64,000 bases of DNA from Acidobacteriaceae bacterium KBS 83 (GTDB lineage Bacteria; Acidobacteriota; Terriglobia; Terriglobales; Acidobacteriaceae): positions 186,001 through 250,000 of the forward strand of contig KB906739.1 in assembly GCA_000381585.1 (NCBI GenBank), written 5' to 3'. Shown piece after piece: positions 1 to 8,618 of the stretch. Positions within the stretch are counted from its first letter, which is position 1. Each line of letters starts with the position of its first letter. The translations under genes were made by a program, and so were the position numbers. Under the pieces are notes generated by a model, which did no database searches, was not told the origin of the DNA, and saw only the letters and a list, made by a program, of their open reading frames with translations.

Positions 1-1
1 C

Positions 2-1375
2 TATACACCGCAGAAAACCAACTTCGGTCCACAACTCGGCTTCGCGTGGCAGCCGCTGAAGTCGGAGGGCAAGCTTGTCGTCCGCGGCGGCTTCGGCATC
101 AATTACAACCAGAATGAGATTGCCATCACCGCAAATGGAAATGGCAACCCTCCTAACGCCGTGCATGCGAACTTCTGCTGCTCGACACCAACTAGCAACG
201 CTTCGGGCATTCTTTACGAGACGGCGTCGAACATCAATTCCCTCTTTGGCTACGCGCCGAATCCCGCGACAATCACGCACTTTGGTGCCAACAATCTGCC
301 CACGAACGGGCAACCCATCTCGGTCACCGGCTTTCCATCCGACCCGAAGAGCATCGTGAACTATCACTACTCACTGGATGCGCAGTATCAAATGCCCTTT
401 GATCTGGTTGCCTCATTGGGTTATCAGGGGACTCAGTCCCGGCATCTGCTGGTCCAGTCAAACTACAACGTTATCGCCGGGGTGCATGGCATGCCGCTCA
501 GTCCTTTCGCCAATTTCATCGATTACTACGCGAACACCGGAATGAGCAATTACAACGCGCTGATCGCAACCATTACCCATAACTTCGCTCACCACTTCCA
601 GGTGGAAGGACAATATGCCTGGGCCAAGTCAATGGACGAAAACTCCGGACCATACACGGAGGATCCTTACCCCTACGATTCGCATGCGGCCTATGGCCGC
701 TCCGACTATAACGTCGCCAATGGATTCAAATTGTTCGGCCTTTGGCAGCCGGTGATCTTCAGCGGATCGCATGGCTGGCTGGAGAAAGTCGCAGGCGGTT
801 GGTCAGTCAGTGGAATACTTAACATCCATAGCGGCTTCCCCATTAATCCCGTATATAACGCTCAGACTTCTGGTGGCCTGTATTACAACGGCAGCGGTTA
901 CACCCAGCTTCGTCCGGGCGGGATTCTCCAGGGTGCGGGCACGAGCACCGGCAACAAGACGTTCGAGGGACAAAACGCAACAGCTACGAATCCAAACTAT
1001 GGCGGCGACGGCGCAAAGTTCTTTACCCCACCGAACTTCGGGGACGGACCTGCGTTTCCGGCAGTAGCCGTTTCTGCGCTCCCCGGGATCCAGCGCAACA
1101 GCGTGAACGGCCCGGGTTACAACGACCTGGATGGCACTCTAACGAAAGCTTTCGGATTGCCAAAGATGCCAGTCCTGGGCGAGAGCGCGAGACTTGAATT
1201 TCGCGTCGATGCCTTCAATCTGTTCAACAAGACGAACATCAAGGCAGATTCGATCGACAACACCGTGGGTTCAGTCGGCACCGATGGATCGTTGAGTCCG
1301 AACTCTAACTTTGGTATCGCAGGAGCTGCACTCGGCAGCAGAACGATCCAGTTGCAAACCCGATTCAGCTTCTGA
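2..1375 (+). CDS. TonB-dependent receptor, Oar-like (3' part only)
   Basis: The reading frame is open from base 2 to the TGA at 1373-1375, so the gene enters from the left edge and about 457 C-terminal residues are visible. It would form the C-terminal half of an outer-membrane beta-barrel importing a large substrate. The residues show alternating aromatic/polar strands, a late segment FRVDAFNLFNKTN typical of Oar-like receptors, and a terminal aromatic (RFSF) expected of an outer-membrane barrel. A complete relative lies at 49718-53401. The N-terminal regulatory and plug domains are outside the window, so substrate and start cannot be judged. A strong terminator follows at 1478-1507. Confidence 0.85.
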   Translation, partial: YTPQKTNFGPQLGFAWQPLKSEGKLVVRGGFGINYNQNEIAITANGNGNPPNAVHANFCCSTPTSNASGILYETASNINSLFGYAPNPATITHFGANNLPTNGQPISVTGFPSDPKSIVNYHYSLDAQYQMPFDLVASLGYQGTQSRHLLVQSNYNVIAGVHGMPLSPFANFIDYYANTGMSNYNALIATITHNFAHHFQVEGQYAWAKSMDENSGPYTEDPYPYDSHAAYGRSDYNVANGFKLFGLWQPVIFSGSHGWLEKVAGGWSVSGILNIHSGFPINPVYNAQTSGGLYYNGSGYTQLRPGGILQGAGTSTGNKTFEGQNATATNPNYGGDGAKFFTPPNFGDGPAFPAVAVSALPGIQRNSVNGPGYNDLDGTLTKAFGLPKMPVLGESARLEFRVDAFNLFNKTNIKADSIDNTVGSVGTDGSLSPNSNFGIAGAALGSRTIQLQTRFSF

Positions 1376-1390
1376 TGATTTGAATTCACT

Positions 1391-1427
1391 GAAGAAGGAA
1401 GCCCCGCATGTGACGTCTTCCTTCTTC
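1391..1427 (+). terminator. Inverted repeat after the TonB receptor gene
   Basis: An 11-bp perfect inverted repeat (gaagaaggaag / cttccttcttc, 1391-1401 and 1417-1427) begins 16 bases after the receptor stop codon. It has no T-run, so it is at best a weak terminator or an mRNA 3' stabilising hairpin. Confidence 0.4.
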
Positions 1428-1477
1428 CGGCACTTAGTTCATTTCAAAAGGTTGCCCCCTTGAATACATTCAACTTC

Positions 1478-1507
1478 GGCCTGTCCTTTGTGACAGGCCA
1501 TTTTTTT
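1478..1507 (+). terminator. Rho-independent terminator
   Basis: A perfect 8-bp stem (ggcctgtc 1478-1485, gacaggcc 1492-1499) with a 6-nt loop is followed by a run of seven T (1501-1507). It ends transcription of the TonB receptor and separates it from the lipoprotein gene at 1554. Confidence 0.85.
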
Positions 1508-1553
1508 CGCGCAAAATTTGCATCATAACCGGTGAAAGGATCCTTTTTCTCCG

Positions 1554-2150
1554 ATGAAGATATCTACCGCACTTACCTCTTCCATGCTGGGTGTTCTCTT
1601 TCTGCTTGGCTCAGGCTGTAATAAGAAGACAGAGTCAAACACGAACTATGAAGCCGCCATCAACGACTACTACAAGGCGCACCCAGCCTGCCTGTGGTCA
1701 CAACCCAAGAAGTTCCCCGTGCAGGCAGCAACCTCCGACGACGCGAAGACGCAGGGCTACGACGCACTGACGGACGCTGGCCTGCTGACGCGCACTACCG
1801 GCGAGAAAAAAGTTATGATCGTCGCGTCGAAGCAAGTGAATAACTACGACGTCTCCGACAAGGGCCGCAGCGCATGGACACAGGACCCGACGCAGCCAGG
1901 CTACGGGAACTTCTGCTACGGACATCGCGACGTTACGTCGGTCGACAATGTCACCACCGCTGCCGATAACTCCGGCAACAAGACGGCACAGGTGAGCTAT
2001 CACTACAAGATCGGCGATGCCCCCGCGTGGGCAAACACGCAGGAGATGAAGACAGCTTTCCCCGATCTAGCCGCTGCACTCTCCGGCCCGCAGACGGACA
2101 ATGCATCCCTGACGATGACCGGGGACCAATGGCAATTAGTTAAGTCGTAG
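1554..2150 (+). CDS. Predicted lipoprotein of unknown function
   Basis: A 198-residue protein starting with a lipoprotein signal: positive start (MKIS), hydrophobic core and a lipobox ending LGSGC, so the mature protein would be acylated at Cys22 and probably held in the envelope. The following residues (NKKTESNTNYEAAINDYY) are a polar linker. I recognise no catalytic motif. Two duplicated-looking stretches with Tyr/Asp-rich surroundings suggest a small globular domain. It is monocistronic: a terminator lies upstream (1478-1507) and a hairpin just after the stop (2158-2191). The start is supported by the signal peptide; the ribosome site (aaagga) is rather far upstream. Confidence 0.7.
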   Translation: MKISTALTSSMLGVLFLLGSGCNKKTESNTNYEAAINDYYKAHPACLWSQPKKFPVQAATSDDAKTQGYDALTDAGLLTRTTGEKKVMIVASKQVNNYDVSDKGRSAWTQDPTQPGYGNFCYGHRDVTSVDNVTTAADNSGNKTAQVSYHYKIGDAPAWANTQEMKTAFPDLAAALSGPQTDNASLTMTGDQWQLVKS

Positions 2151-2157
2151 CTGCACG

Positions 2158-2191
2158 GCATCCGTACGAATGTCCTAGGTCGTACGGATGC
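2158..2191. terminator. Perfect 12-bp hairpin between convergent genes
   Basis: The arms gcatccgtacga (2158-2169) and tcgtacggatgc (2180-2191) are perfectly complementary around a 10-nt loop. It starts 8 bases after the lipoprotein stop and abuts the broken 3' end of the minus-strand Gfo/Idh gene. The symmetric stem without a long T-run could act as a bidirectional terminator. Confidence 0.6.
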
Positions 2192-2200
2192 TCCGCTTTG

Positions 2201-3549
2201 CATCGCCTCGACCGGCGCCTTGCGGCTGCGCACCGACGCAAAGAAGTTCGCTTCGTGATCGACCGTATCGTTATAGTGCTCCGGCACCGTGTAGCTCTCG
2301 GCTGTCTCTGCGACGACCGAAGCGAGCGGCGCCGCTGGCGGATGTTCCCGTTGCCACTGTTCGAGATACTCCTCGCGAAGTTTCTTAGGCCAGCCACCAA
2401 TCGAATAGCTCTCTGCCTGCGGCGAATCATCCTGCGGCGTGTAAGTCAGCGTCGCGTCCTGGATCACGAGCGTGCCTTTGGTGCCATAAAAGGCGAGGTG
2501 CTCGCCGCTGTCATTATTCAGGTTGCAATGGATACTCGAACGAAAGTCCGGATAATCGTAGAGCGTGTAAATCATGTCCGGAAAGTCCCGCCCATCTTTG
2601 AAGCGGAAGAGCCCGCCAGTCGAATACGCCCGGGACGGATACGTATTCACGCCCGTGATGACCTGCATGCCGGAGAGCAGGTGGACGAACAGATCGCCGG
2701 GATGGACACTTCGGCAACCACACTGCAATTGGCTGCCACATGGCAAATGCTTCGTACTTCAAACGTGTCTCTGTGAACTGGGACGGCCAGGCCCTCGCCG
2801 TAGTCGTCAAAACAGCGCCAGCGAAAGAAGCGGACCGGATCGAAGGGCCGGGTGGGCGCGTCTTCCAGAAACGTCTTCCAATCGATGTTCGCCTCGCTCG
2901 CACCCGGAGGAATGGGATAGACCCACGCACCGCTGGCGGAGTTGCGGCCCCACGATGCGTCCACCAGCGTAAGTTGGCCGAGTTTGCCGGCAGAGACAAT
3001 CTCGCGTGCCTTCAAATAAAGAATCGAGCTGACGCGCTGGCTGCCGATCTGCAGGATTCGGTTTCCCTTCTCCGCCGCCGCGATCATGGCGAAGCCATCC
3101 TCCACGGTATGCGACATCGGCTTCTCGCAATAGACGTCCTTGCCCGCTGCACGGGCGTCGGCCACGATACGGCGATGCTGGTGGTCCGGCACCGCGATCA
3201 GCACTGCATCCACATCCTTGCGGTCCAGCAGCTCCTGATAGTGTCCCGTGGCAGGCACACTACGGCCCAATGCCTCCTGGCCGGCCTGATGCCGCGCCTC
3301 ATAGAGATCGCAGATGGCCACGCACTCTGCTCCGGGAATGTGCTGCGATGCTTCCAGGAGATCGCAACCGCGTGTGCCGGTGCCAATGGCAATAAAGCGC
3401 ACACGGTCGCTCGGGGCGACTGGCGCGCTCGTCTGTGCCCTCAGCCACGCCGGCTCCAGCACCGTGGCGCGCGCGGCAACGCCAGCCGCCGCAGCCTTTG
3501 CCGTAAGTCCAAGGAAGTTACGCCGTGTTACACGCCGGCCAACACCCAT
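2201..3549 (-). pseudogene. Gfo/Idh/MocA family oxidoreductase, rearranged
   Basis: A Tat-exported NAD(P)-dependent sugar oxidoreductase family member. The start at 3549 follows a good ribosome site (gggaggaa) and the protein begins with a twin-arginine leader (TRRNFLG). A Rossmann motif (GTGTRG) and the family motif CEKPMSHT follow. Block A (3549-2785, about 255 codons) runs to DYGEGLA. Block B (2698-2207, 164 codons) continues in another frame from GDLFVHLLSGM to SVRSRKAPVE. Between them lie 86 foreign bases that shift the frame. The normal C-terminus after RKAPVE is missing; its 28 codons are found inverted in that 86-base insert (2784-2701). A, B and the moved piece add up to about 450 residues, the usual family length. 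As read, the product would be truncated and nonfunctional. Confidence 0.85.
2701..2784 (+). other. Inverted, displaced C-terminal segment of the Gfo/Idh gene
   Basis: Read on the plus strand, the opposite of the host gene, these 28 codons give a peptide containing FGNHTAIGCHMANASYF and ending VSVNWD. From family knowledge this is the C-terminal signature of Tat-exported Gfo/Idh/MocA oxidoreductases, which normally follows the RKPVE-type segment. Here it sits inside its own gene in reverse orientation. Flanking bases give a short imperfect match (gggatgg at the left, gggacgg at the right). No second copy was noticed in the window. Confidence 0.85.
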
Positions 3550-3628
3550 CTGTCCCGTTCCTCCCGATTCAGAATTGTTTACTGAGAATCGCCGACAAGA
3601 GTACCGCAAAAGCGGTTGCAGGACGCGT

Positions 3629-4261
3629 TCAGTCTCGCGAAATCCTGAGATGTTCGGAAGACAATCGCTCCTGAACAAAGGCGATCACCGCATCACTCAC
3701 ATAGTCGGGCGGCGCGATGGAAAAGCGCGGAATGCCGATGGCGAGCCGGGGTGAAACGCCACGCCACCGCGGCACCAGTTCCTCCGAGCCGGCGCGCACC
3801 AGCAACGCATCGGCACGGTCGAGAAACAAGCGGGCAGAGTCTTTGAAATCCGCCTTCGCCTGGTCGAGGACGCTCAGATACAGGTCGGGACGCAGAAATC
3901 CCATAATGCTGTTGGATTCCAGGATCACATTCTGAGCGGCGGCAATCTCCTTGCGCAGTCGCGGCATGGCAGCAGCGAGATTGCCGATGCGCGTGCGTAC
4001 CCAGAAGGAACGCAGCGCTCCCGCCGCGAGAAAGCGCGCGGAGTCGGTCCCGCTCTGGCTATCGCGCTCTTCGCTTACCGCCACCGTATGCTCGTCCGTC
4101 TGGCAGTCGCAGGGTTCGCCGTTCGCCGTGCAGAAGCCGTGGCCGAACTGGGTAATCTTGAAGGCAGTCCAGCGCATCTCGGGCAGACGGGCGATCAACG
4201 CGGCCACCACTGACGTCTTCCCCACGTCCCGCGAATGTCCGCCCACCACAACGATGGCCAT
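3629..4261 (-). CDS. MobB-like P-loop GTPase
   Basis: A 210-residue P-loop protein. The Walker A motif is GGHSRDVGKTS at residues 7-17. It resembles MobB, the GTPase that helps convert molybdopterin to the guanine dinucleotide cofactor: a later GTDSARFLAAGA segment matches the MobB block before its switch region, and an ILESNS strand follows. The window also encodes a molybdopterin enzyme (formate dehydrogenase at 32634-35732), but it is not adjacent. An inserted Cys-rich loop (CTANGEPCDCQTDEH) is not typical of textbook MobB and may bind metal, so a different NTPase role is possible. It lies 23 bp upstream of the lpxD stop, on the same strand. Confidence 0.55.
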   Translation of the reverse strand: MAIVVVGGHSRDVGKTSVVAALIARLPEMRWTAFKITQFGHGFCTANGEPCDCQTDEHTVAVSEERDSQSGTDSARFLAAGALRSFWVRTRIGNLAAAMPRLRKEIAAAQNVILESNSIMGFLRPDLYLSVLDQAKADFKDSARLFLDRADALLVRAGSEELVPRWRGVSPRLAIGIPRFSIAPPDYVSDAVIAFVQERLSSEHLRISRD

Positions 4262-4284
4262 AAATACTTAAGACGCAACAGATG

Positions 4285-5292
4285 CTATTTCGGACGCCGC
4301 GTGAGGCGCGCAAGCGTCGCCAGCTCTTTCAGATAGTCCTTGATTGGCCGCGCCGGCGTGCCCCAGAAGACCACCCCGGGCCCGTGGATGCGCTTGCCGG
4401 TGGGTATGCCCGCCTGGCCCCCCAGGATGGCATCAGGACCTATTTCAACGTGTTCTCCGATACCCACCTGGCCGCCGACAATTGCACCCTCGCCGATGGT
4501 GCTGCTGCCGGACACGCCAGTCTGTGCGGCGATCACAACATTGCGCCCGACAGAGACATTGTGTCCCACGTGGACGAGGTTATCGAGCTTCGTGCCCCTG
4601 CCGATGCGCGTCTCCTCAAGCGCGCCGCGATCGATTGTGGTGTTCGCGCCGATCTCGACACCATCTTCGATGACCAGCCGGCCCTGCTGGGGGAACTTCA
4701 TATACTCTCCTGTCGCATGGTCGCGCACATAACCAAAGCCGTCCGATCCCAGCACGGCACCCGCGTGCACAACAACACCGTCACCCAATTCCGTGCCTGG
4801 GTACACCACCACCCGCGGATACAGGTGGCATCGTTTCCCGATACGCACTCCCGGGCCGATAACAACACCGGCATCGATCCGTGAGTGCGCGCCGATTACG
4901 GCATCTTCGTCGATAACGACATTCGGGCCGACGTAGACGCTGTCTCCTAACGACGCGCTGACAGCGACTTCCGCCGATGCATGGGTTCCGCGCTGACCGC
5001 CCTTGGTACTCAGTAGCTCGGCCGCGCGAGCGAAAGCAAGCTTCGGATGGGCGACCAGCAGCATCGGCTTGTTGCTGTGGGATCCCGCAAGCTTGCTCGA
5101 CGTGACTACAGCCCCAGCGCTGCTCGCATTCGCGCGCGCAAGTGCGGCTTCGCTCTCGGCAAAGACCAGTTGTCGCACGCCGGCCTGCGCATGCGCGGCG
5201 ACTCTAGTGATATCGGTTGCGGATGCGTTCCGGGATTCTTCTGGCAACACAAGTTCTGCGCCAAGTGCGGCTGCGAGTTCAGAGAGTCGCAT
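4285..5292 (-). CDS. lpxD: UDP-3-O-acylglucosamine N-acyltransferase
   Basis: A 335-residue LpxD that adds the N-linked hydroxyacyl chain in lipid A synthesis in the cytoplasm. The start at 5292 ([11 protein letters not shown]) gives the normal N-terminal uridine-binding domain; a longer reading frame upstream is an artefact overlapping the neighbour. From about residue 105 the protein is a left-handed beta-helix of hexapeptide repeats ([18 protein letters not shown] and so on). The catalytic His lies in HVGHNVSVG and the C-terminal FWGTPARP segment is typical. It begins 4 bp after the stop of the acyltransferase gene at 5297-6199, so the two lipid A genes are co-transcribed. Confidence 0.95.
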   Translation of the reverse strand: MRLSELAAALGAELVLPEESRNASATDITRVAAHAQAGVRQLVFAESEAALARANASSAGAVVTSSKLAGSHSNKPMLLVAHPKLAFARAAELLSTKGGQRGTHASAEVAVSASLGDSVYVGPNVVIDEDAVIGAHSRIDAGVVIGPGVRIGKRCHLYPRVVVYPGTELGDGVVVHAGAVLGSDGFGYVRDHATGEYMKFPQQGRLVIEDGVEIGANTTIDRGALEETRIGRGTKLDNLVHVGHNVSVGRNVVIAAQTGVSGSSTIGEGAIVGGQVGIGEHVEIGPDAILGGQAGIPTGKRIHGPGVVFWGTPARPIKDYLKELATLARLTRRPK

Positions 5293-5296
5293 GTCG

Positions 5297-6199
5297 TCAA
5301 CTATAGAGCGAGGGCTCACCCGGTGGCCGCGTCTTCCATCGCCGGTGTACCCAGAGCCACTGCTCCGGGAAGCGCCGGATCCATCCTTCAATGGCCGTGG
5401 TACAGAGCTGCGTGTTGGCGACGATGTCCTCCTCATCATTGCCGGTTCGGACGAGTTCGAGGCATTCGCCGAATTCAAGAACGTACTTCCGCTCCTCTTC
5501 ACGCCAGGTGAGAAAGCCCGGCAGCACCGAAGCGTCCGTGCGCATGGCCACGCGCGCAAGGCCGGAGGCAGTACACGCCGGTGTACCGAAGAAGTCCACG
5601 AACACCCCCTGCGGCGGCGTCATGTTCGTGTCCATCAGAATCCCGACGGTATCACCCCGTCGCATCGCACCCAGTAGCCCGCGCGCAAAGTCATCCTTAT
5701 GCAGGATGCTGTTGCCGTGCAGGCAACGGATGCTGTTTACCAGCCGGTCCACCAGCGGATTGTCCAGCCGCCGGATCACCATGCTCATGGGATAGCCCAT
5801 CAGCGCGTGGTAAAAGCTGGATAGCTCCCAGAGGCCGAGATGCCCGGTCACCACCAGCACGCCGCGTCCTCGATCGCGCGCGGCGAGGAAGTGTTCCAGG
5901 CCCGCATACCGCACAAAGCTACGGGTGCTCTCGGGTGTATAGCGCGACATCAGACAAAACTCTGCGAGGTGCAATCCGATATTGCGATAGAGCTGCCTCA
6001 CAACACGCCTGCGCCATTGGCCGTCGCTCTGCGGATAAGCGATCTGGAGATTGCGTTCCCCGGTACGCCGCAGCCTGCGGGTCAGGAAAAAGGCCAACGC
6101 ACCGAGGCCGGCGCCAGCACCGCGCGCGCACCTGCGTGGCAGTGCGCCCAAACCCCACACCAGCACGAAGACGACGATGAATTCTAGCCTCTGACGCAT
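5297..6199 (-). CDS. Lipid A late acyltransferase, LpxL/HtrB family
   Basis: A 300-residue inner-membrane acyltransferase that adds a secondary acyl chain to Kdo-lipid A. The N-terminus has one hydrophobic anchor ([16 protein letters not shown]). The HxxxxE catalytic signature is in [11 protein letters not shown], followed by the family block [20 protein letters not shown] and a C-terminal [14 protein letters not shown] placed the start at 6199 (MRQRLEF) because the residues before it do not resemble the family; an upstream in-frame start at 6280 is possible. It is followed after 4 bp by lpxD, which fits a shared lipid A operon. LpxL, LpxM and LpxP cannot be told apart here. Confidence 0.9.
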   Translation of the reverse strand: MRQRLEFIVVFVLVWGLGALPRRCARGAGAGLGALAFFLTRRLRRTGERNLQIAYPQSDGQWRRRVVRQLYRNIGLHLAEFCLMSRYTPESTRSFVRYAGLEHFLAARDRGRGVLVVTGHLGLWELSSFYHALMGYPMSMVIRRLDNPLVDRLVNSIRCLHGNSILHKDDFARGLLGAMRRGDTVGILMDTNMTPPQGVFVDFFGTPACTASGLARVAMRTDASVLPGFLTWREEERKYVLEFGECLELVRTGNDEEDIVANTQLCTTAIEGWIRRFPEQWLWVHRRWKTRPPGEPSLYS

Positions 6200-6362
6200 T
6201 CCTAAAGGGTACTTACAGTCGATCAGACCTTCCTGCCTTCCGAAATGCAGCCTATAGAGGTACCAGCACAGCGACGGCATGGACCAGAAATCACGATCAT
6301 AAATCGGCGTTGCAAGGCCGCCTCCGGATCACCTGACCGCAACATCCTCGCGCAAAGTAAAA

Positions 6363-6384
6363 GGCCCGCTGAAAAAAGCGGGCC
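6363..6384 (-). terminator. Rho-independent terminator of the SYLF gene
   Basis: An 8-bp stem (ggcccgct 6363-6370, agcgggcc 6377-6384) with a 6-nt loop. On the minus strand it is followed by CTTTTAC. It lies 25 bases after the stop of the SYLF-domain gene. The rest of the gap 6200-6408 shows no gene. Confidence 0.75.
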
Positions 6385-6408
6385 GAAGTGCAAAGCAGAA
6401 GCGACTGG

Positions 6409-7119
6409 TCAGTCCTGGGTTGCATGGAAGTACTTCGCAACCGTGCGCACGAAGGGCTTCGCCGTTTCGGGTACGACAACTGCGCCCTTCAGGATCTCCT
6501 GATAGCTAGTGTTGTTCCCATTGTAGAAAGTAGTGGTGTCCTCGGTGTTCTGCGAGACCTCATCTCCTGTCAGATCAATACCTGCGAACAGTCCCTTCGA
6601 ACGCGAATAGGTCAACAGTTCCGCATTCAGCTTCCAGTCTGTGCCGGCCTCGGCATTGCGGCCGACGGGGCCCGCCGAAGCTGCCGCATCGCCCCCGAGC
6701 TTGACCTTGTTCTTCAGCAGGTCTTGGAAGCCCTTGTCGTTCACCGCGACCAACACCAGGTCTGTCGCCTGTCCGCCGATCTGGAAGCCGAAGCTGCCCC
6801 CGGCAATTCTGAAAAAGACTGGGGCGCTCCAGCCATGTGGAGTGCGGCAGGTCACTACGCCTTGGCCGTATTGGCCGCCCACCAGGAAAGCCGCCTTCTT
6901 CATGCTCGGCACCACACCGATGCAGGTCGCCTTCTCTGTGATCTGGTTGGGAATTGCCTTGTCCGGCGTAGCCATGACTTCGTTAATGACGCGGGTGGCG
7001 GCATCCAGGCGCCCGTCCAGGTCGGTTTTGCTCGATGCAGCAGCGGCGGTGAGGCATGTGCCTGCAAATCCAAGTCCCACAACGACAAGACCAGCAAAAA
7101 ACTTCTTCATATCTGTCAT
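6409..7119 (-). CDS. SYLF (Ysc84) domain protein, secreted
   Basis: A 236-residue protein with an N-terminal signal peptide (MKKFFAGLVVVGLGFAG to an Ala-rich cleavage region near residue 29). The rest is a SYLF/Ysc84 domain, a phosphoinositide/lipid-binding fold in eukaryotes and common but poorly understood in bacterial periplasms. The hallmarks are CIGVVPSMKKAAFLVGGQYGQGV, then GWSAPVFFRIAGGSFGFQIGGQATDLV and SRSKGLFAGIDLTG. The start at 7119 has ttggag five bases upstream. It is monocistronic, with its own terminator at 6363-6384. Molecular role in the envelope is not established. Confidence 0.85.
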   Translation of the reverse strand: MTDMKKFFAGLVVVGLGFAGTCLTAAAASSKTDLDGRLDAATRVINEVMATPDKAIPNQITEKATCIGVVPSMKKAAFLVGGQYGQGVVTCRTPHGWSAPVFFRIAGGSFGFQIGGQATDLVLVAVNDKGFQDLLKNKVKLGGDAAASAGPVGRNAEAGTDWKLNAELLTYSRSKGLFAGIDLTGDEVSQNTEDTTTFYNGNNTSYQEILKGAVVVPETAKPFVRTVAKYFHATQD

Positions 7120-7300
7120 TTTTCTCCAAGATTTAAGGCGGTTCTATCCGCCGAGTAGAGTCTGGATGAACGCTGCCCAGCGATGGCCCAAACATTTGCC
7201 AGCACGTGACTTCGCTTATCTACGCTGATGTGAGATGCAGATCGGGGTGCTGCGTGGGGGCCGAAGGGGAAATCGAACAAGGCGGAGGATGCGGCCAAAC

Positions 7301-7344
7301 AAAAATAGGGGGTGCGAATGGCGGTTCGCCGCCTTCTGCACCCC
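7301..7344 (-). terminator. Two-tier hairpin terminator downstream of dcd
   Basis: The 320-base gap 7120-7439 holds no gene. Its main feature is a compound hairpin: outer arms ggggtgc/gcacccc (7309-7315, 7338-7344), a 4x4 internal loop, and an inner 5-bp stem ggcgg/ccgcc around the tetraloop ttcg (7320-7333). Read on the minus strand it is followed by tatttttg, which makes it the terminator of dcd. I see nothing else in the gap. Confidence 0.7.
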
Positions 7345-7439
7345 GTTCCCCAGATCTGCGTTGTTCTGGTAACCATCAGATACTCTCGTTAGTTCGGTGT
7401 CAAAACTTTAGATCGTCTGATTGATTACCGAAGTGTCAT

Positions 7440-7994
7440 TCAGAGCTTTGGAAGGACGATCCCTTGTTGTTTCTGGTACTTGCCGCGACGGTCAGCGTAG
7501 CTGATCTCGCATATCTGGTCAGACTGGAAGAACAGGATCTGGCAAAGTCCTTCGTTGGCGTAGATCTTGGCCGGCAAAGGGGTGGTATTCGAGATTTCGA
7601 GCGTGACAAATCCTTCCCATTCCGGCTCAAACGGCGTCACGTTCACGATAATGCCGCAGCGGGCATAGGTCGATTTGCCGACGCAAATCGTGAGCACATC
7701 CCGCGGAATCTTGAAATATTCCACCGAGCGCGCGAGTGCAAACGAATTGGGCGGTACGATCACCGACTCCGCCTGGACGGTAACAAAAGAGCGCTCGTCG
7801 AACTTCTTGGGATCGATGATCGCGCTGTTCACATTGGTGAAGATTTTGAATTCATCGGAGACCCGAAGGTCATATCCGTAGGACGAAAGCCCGTAGGAGA
7901 TGACCCCCTCCCGAACCTGTTTTTCGCTAAAGGGGGCGATCATGCCCTGCTGTAACGCCTGTTCCCTGATCCACGTGTCGCTCTTGATTGCCAT
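7440..7994 (-). CDS. dcd: dCTP deaminase
   Basis: A 184-residue Dcd that deaminates dCTP to dUTP, feeding dTMP synthesis. The signature blocks are SSYGYDLRV, the substrate-binding [10 protein letters not shown] and the active-site [22 protein letters not shown] with the catalytic Glu in the WEGFVTLE stretch. The length equals the usual family size. The C-terminus [19 protein letters not shown] closes the trimer in homologues. The start at 7994 (MAIKSD) is the only one that keeps the conserved N-terminus. It is followed by a compound hairpin terminator at 7301-7344. Confidence 0.95.
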   Translation of the reverse strand: MAIKSDTWIREQALQQGMIAPFSEKQVREGVISYGLSSYGYDLRVSDEFKIFTNVNSAIIDPKKFDERSFVTVQAESVIVPPNSFALARSVEYFKIPRDVLTICVGKSTYARCGIIVNVTPFEPEWEGFVTLEISNTTPLPAKIYANEGLCQILFFQSDQICEISYADRRGKYQKQQGIVLPKL

Positions 7995-8170
7995 CCTACT
8001 CCTTGCCCAACCGGGTACCCGGAGCCTAAATTGCAGAGCAATCTAGGTTTCGCGGTACTTTATTCTTCGAATCTGCATCTTAATAGGGCACTATCGAAGA
8101 TGACAATGTTCACGCTGCACCCGTCAAAACCAACCAGCGGAGACGCTGAACGAACTCTCTGGAGAATACC

Positions 8171-8440
8171 TTGATCAAGCAGGACATCGTGCACCGGGTA
8201 ATCGAACGCACAGGTCTCCCTCGCAACAAGGCCGAGGCCGCCGTCGACACTATCTTTGAGAGCCTGAAGAAGGCGCTGACGGCTGGGGAACGCATTGAGC
8301 TGCGGGGATTCGGCGTCTTCAATGTGCGCCCACGCAAGACCGGCATTGGCCGCAATCCGCGCACCGGCGCGGAGGTCACCATCACTCCGGGGAAGGCCGT
8401 GCGCTTCAAACCGGGCAAAGAGCTGCACCTGATCGATTAA
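8171..8440 (+). CDS. HU/IHF family DNA-bending protein
   Basis: An 89-residue histone-like protein that bends DNA as a dimer. It has the family signature GFGVFNVRPRKTGIGRNPRTG, with the DNA-inserting Pro in the RNPRTG arm, and a C-terminal VRFKPGKEL. The start codon is TTG at 8171 with ggag seven bases upstream; no in-frame ATG precedes the conserved KQDIV start. IHF-alpha-like and HU-like members cannot be separated safely, though the IELRGFGVF wording is nearer IHF. It is monocistronic, with a possible terminator at 8473-8507. Confidence 0.9.
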   Translation: MIKQDIVHRVIERTGLPRNKAEAAVDTIFESLKKALTAGERIELRGFGVFNVRPRKTGIGRNPRTGAEVTITPGKAVRFKPGKELHLID

Positions 8441-8472
8441 TGGCGCTGTGAACTGTCGTCCGGAGCGGAGAG

Positions 8473-8507
8473 CGGTCGAGTCGGAGGATTTGCCGGCAAC
8501 TCGACCG
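8473..8507 (+). terminator. Inverted repeat after the HU/IHF gene
   Basis: Arms cggtcgagt (8473-8481) and actcgaccg (8499-8507) form a perfect 9-bp stem. There is no T-run, so termination is a guess from position only. Confidence 0.4.
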
Positions 8508-8618
8508 ACCCGTTGACGGCCATTGTCTTTTCAACGCGCTGCTTAAACTGATTGACAACTTTCGCCTCTCAGCTCCCTGCCCTCAACGCATTCTTGCCCA
8601 AGTGGAGTCCTGTTCACG

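Noticed and set aside
2740-3585. A 281-codon open frame on the plus strand starting MANASYFKRV
   Set aside because: Only its first 15 codons are meaningful (the inverted Gfo/Idh segment). The rest is the antisense shadow of the intact part of that gene.
7116-7376. A small minus-strand frame in the dcd-SYLF gap
   Set aside because: It spans the dcd terminator hairpin and has no ribosome site or family likeness.
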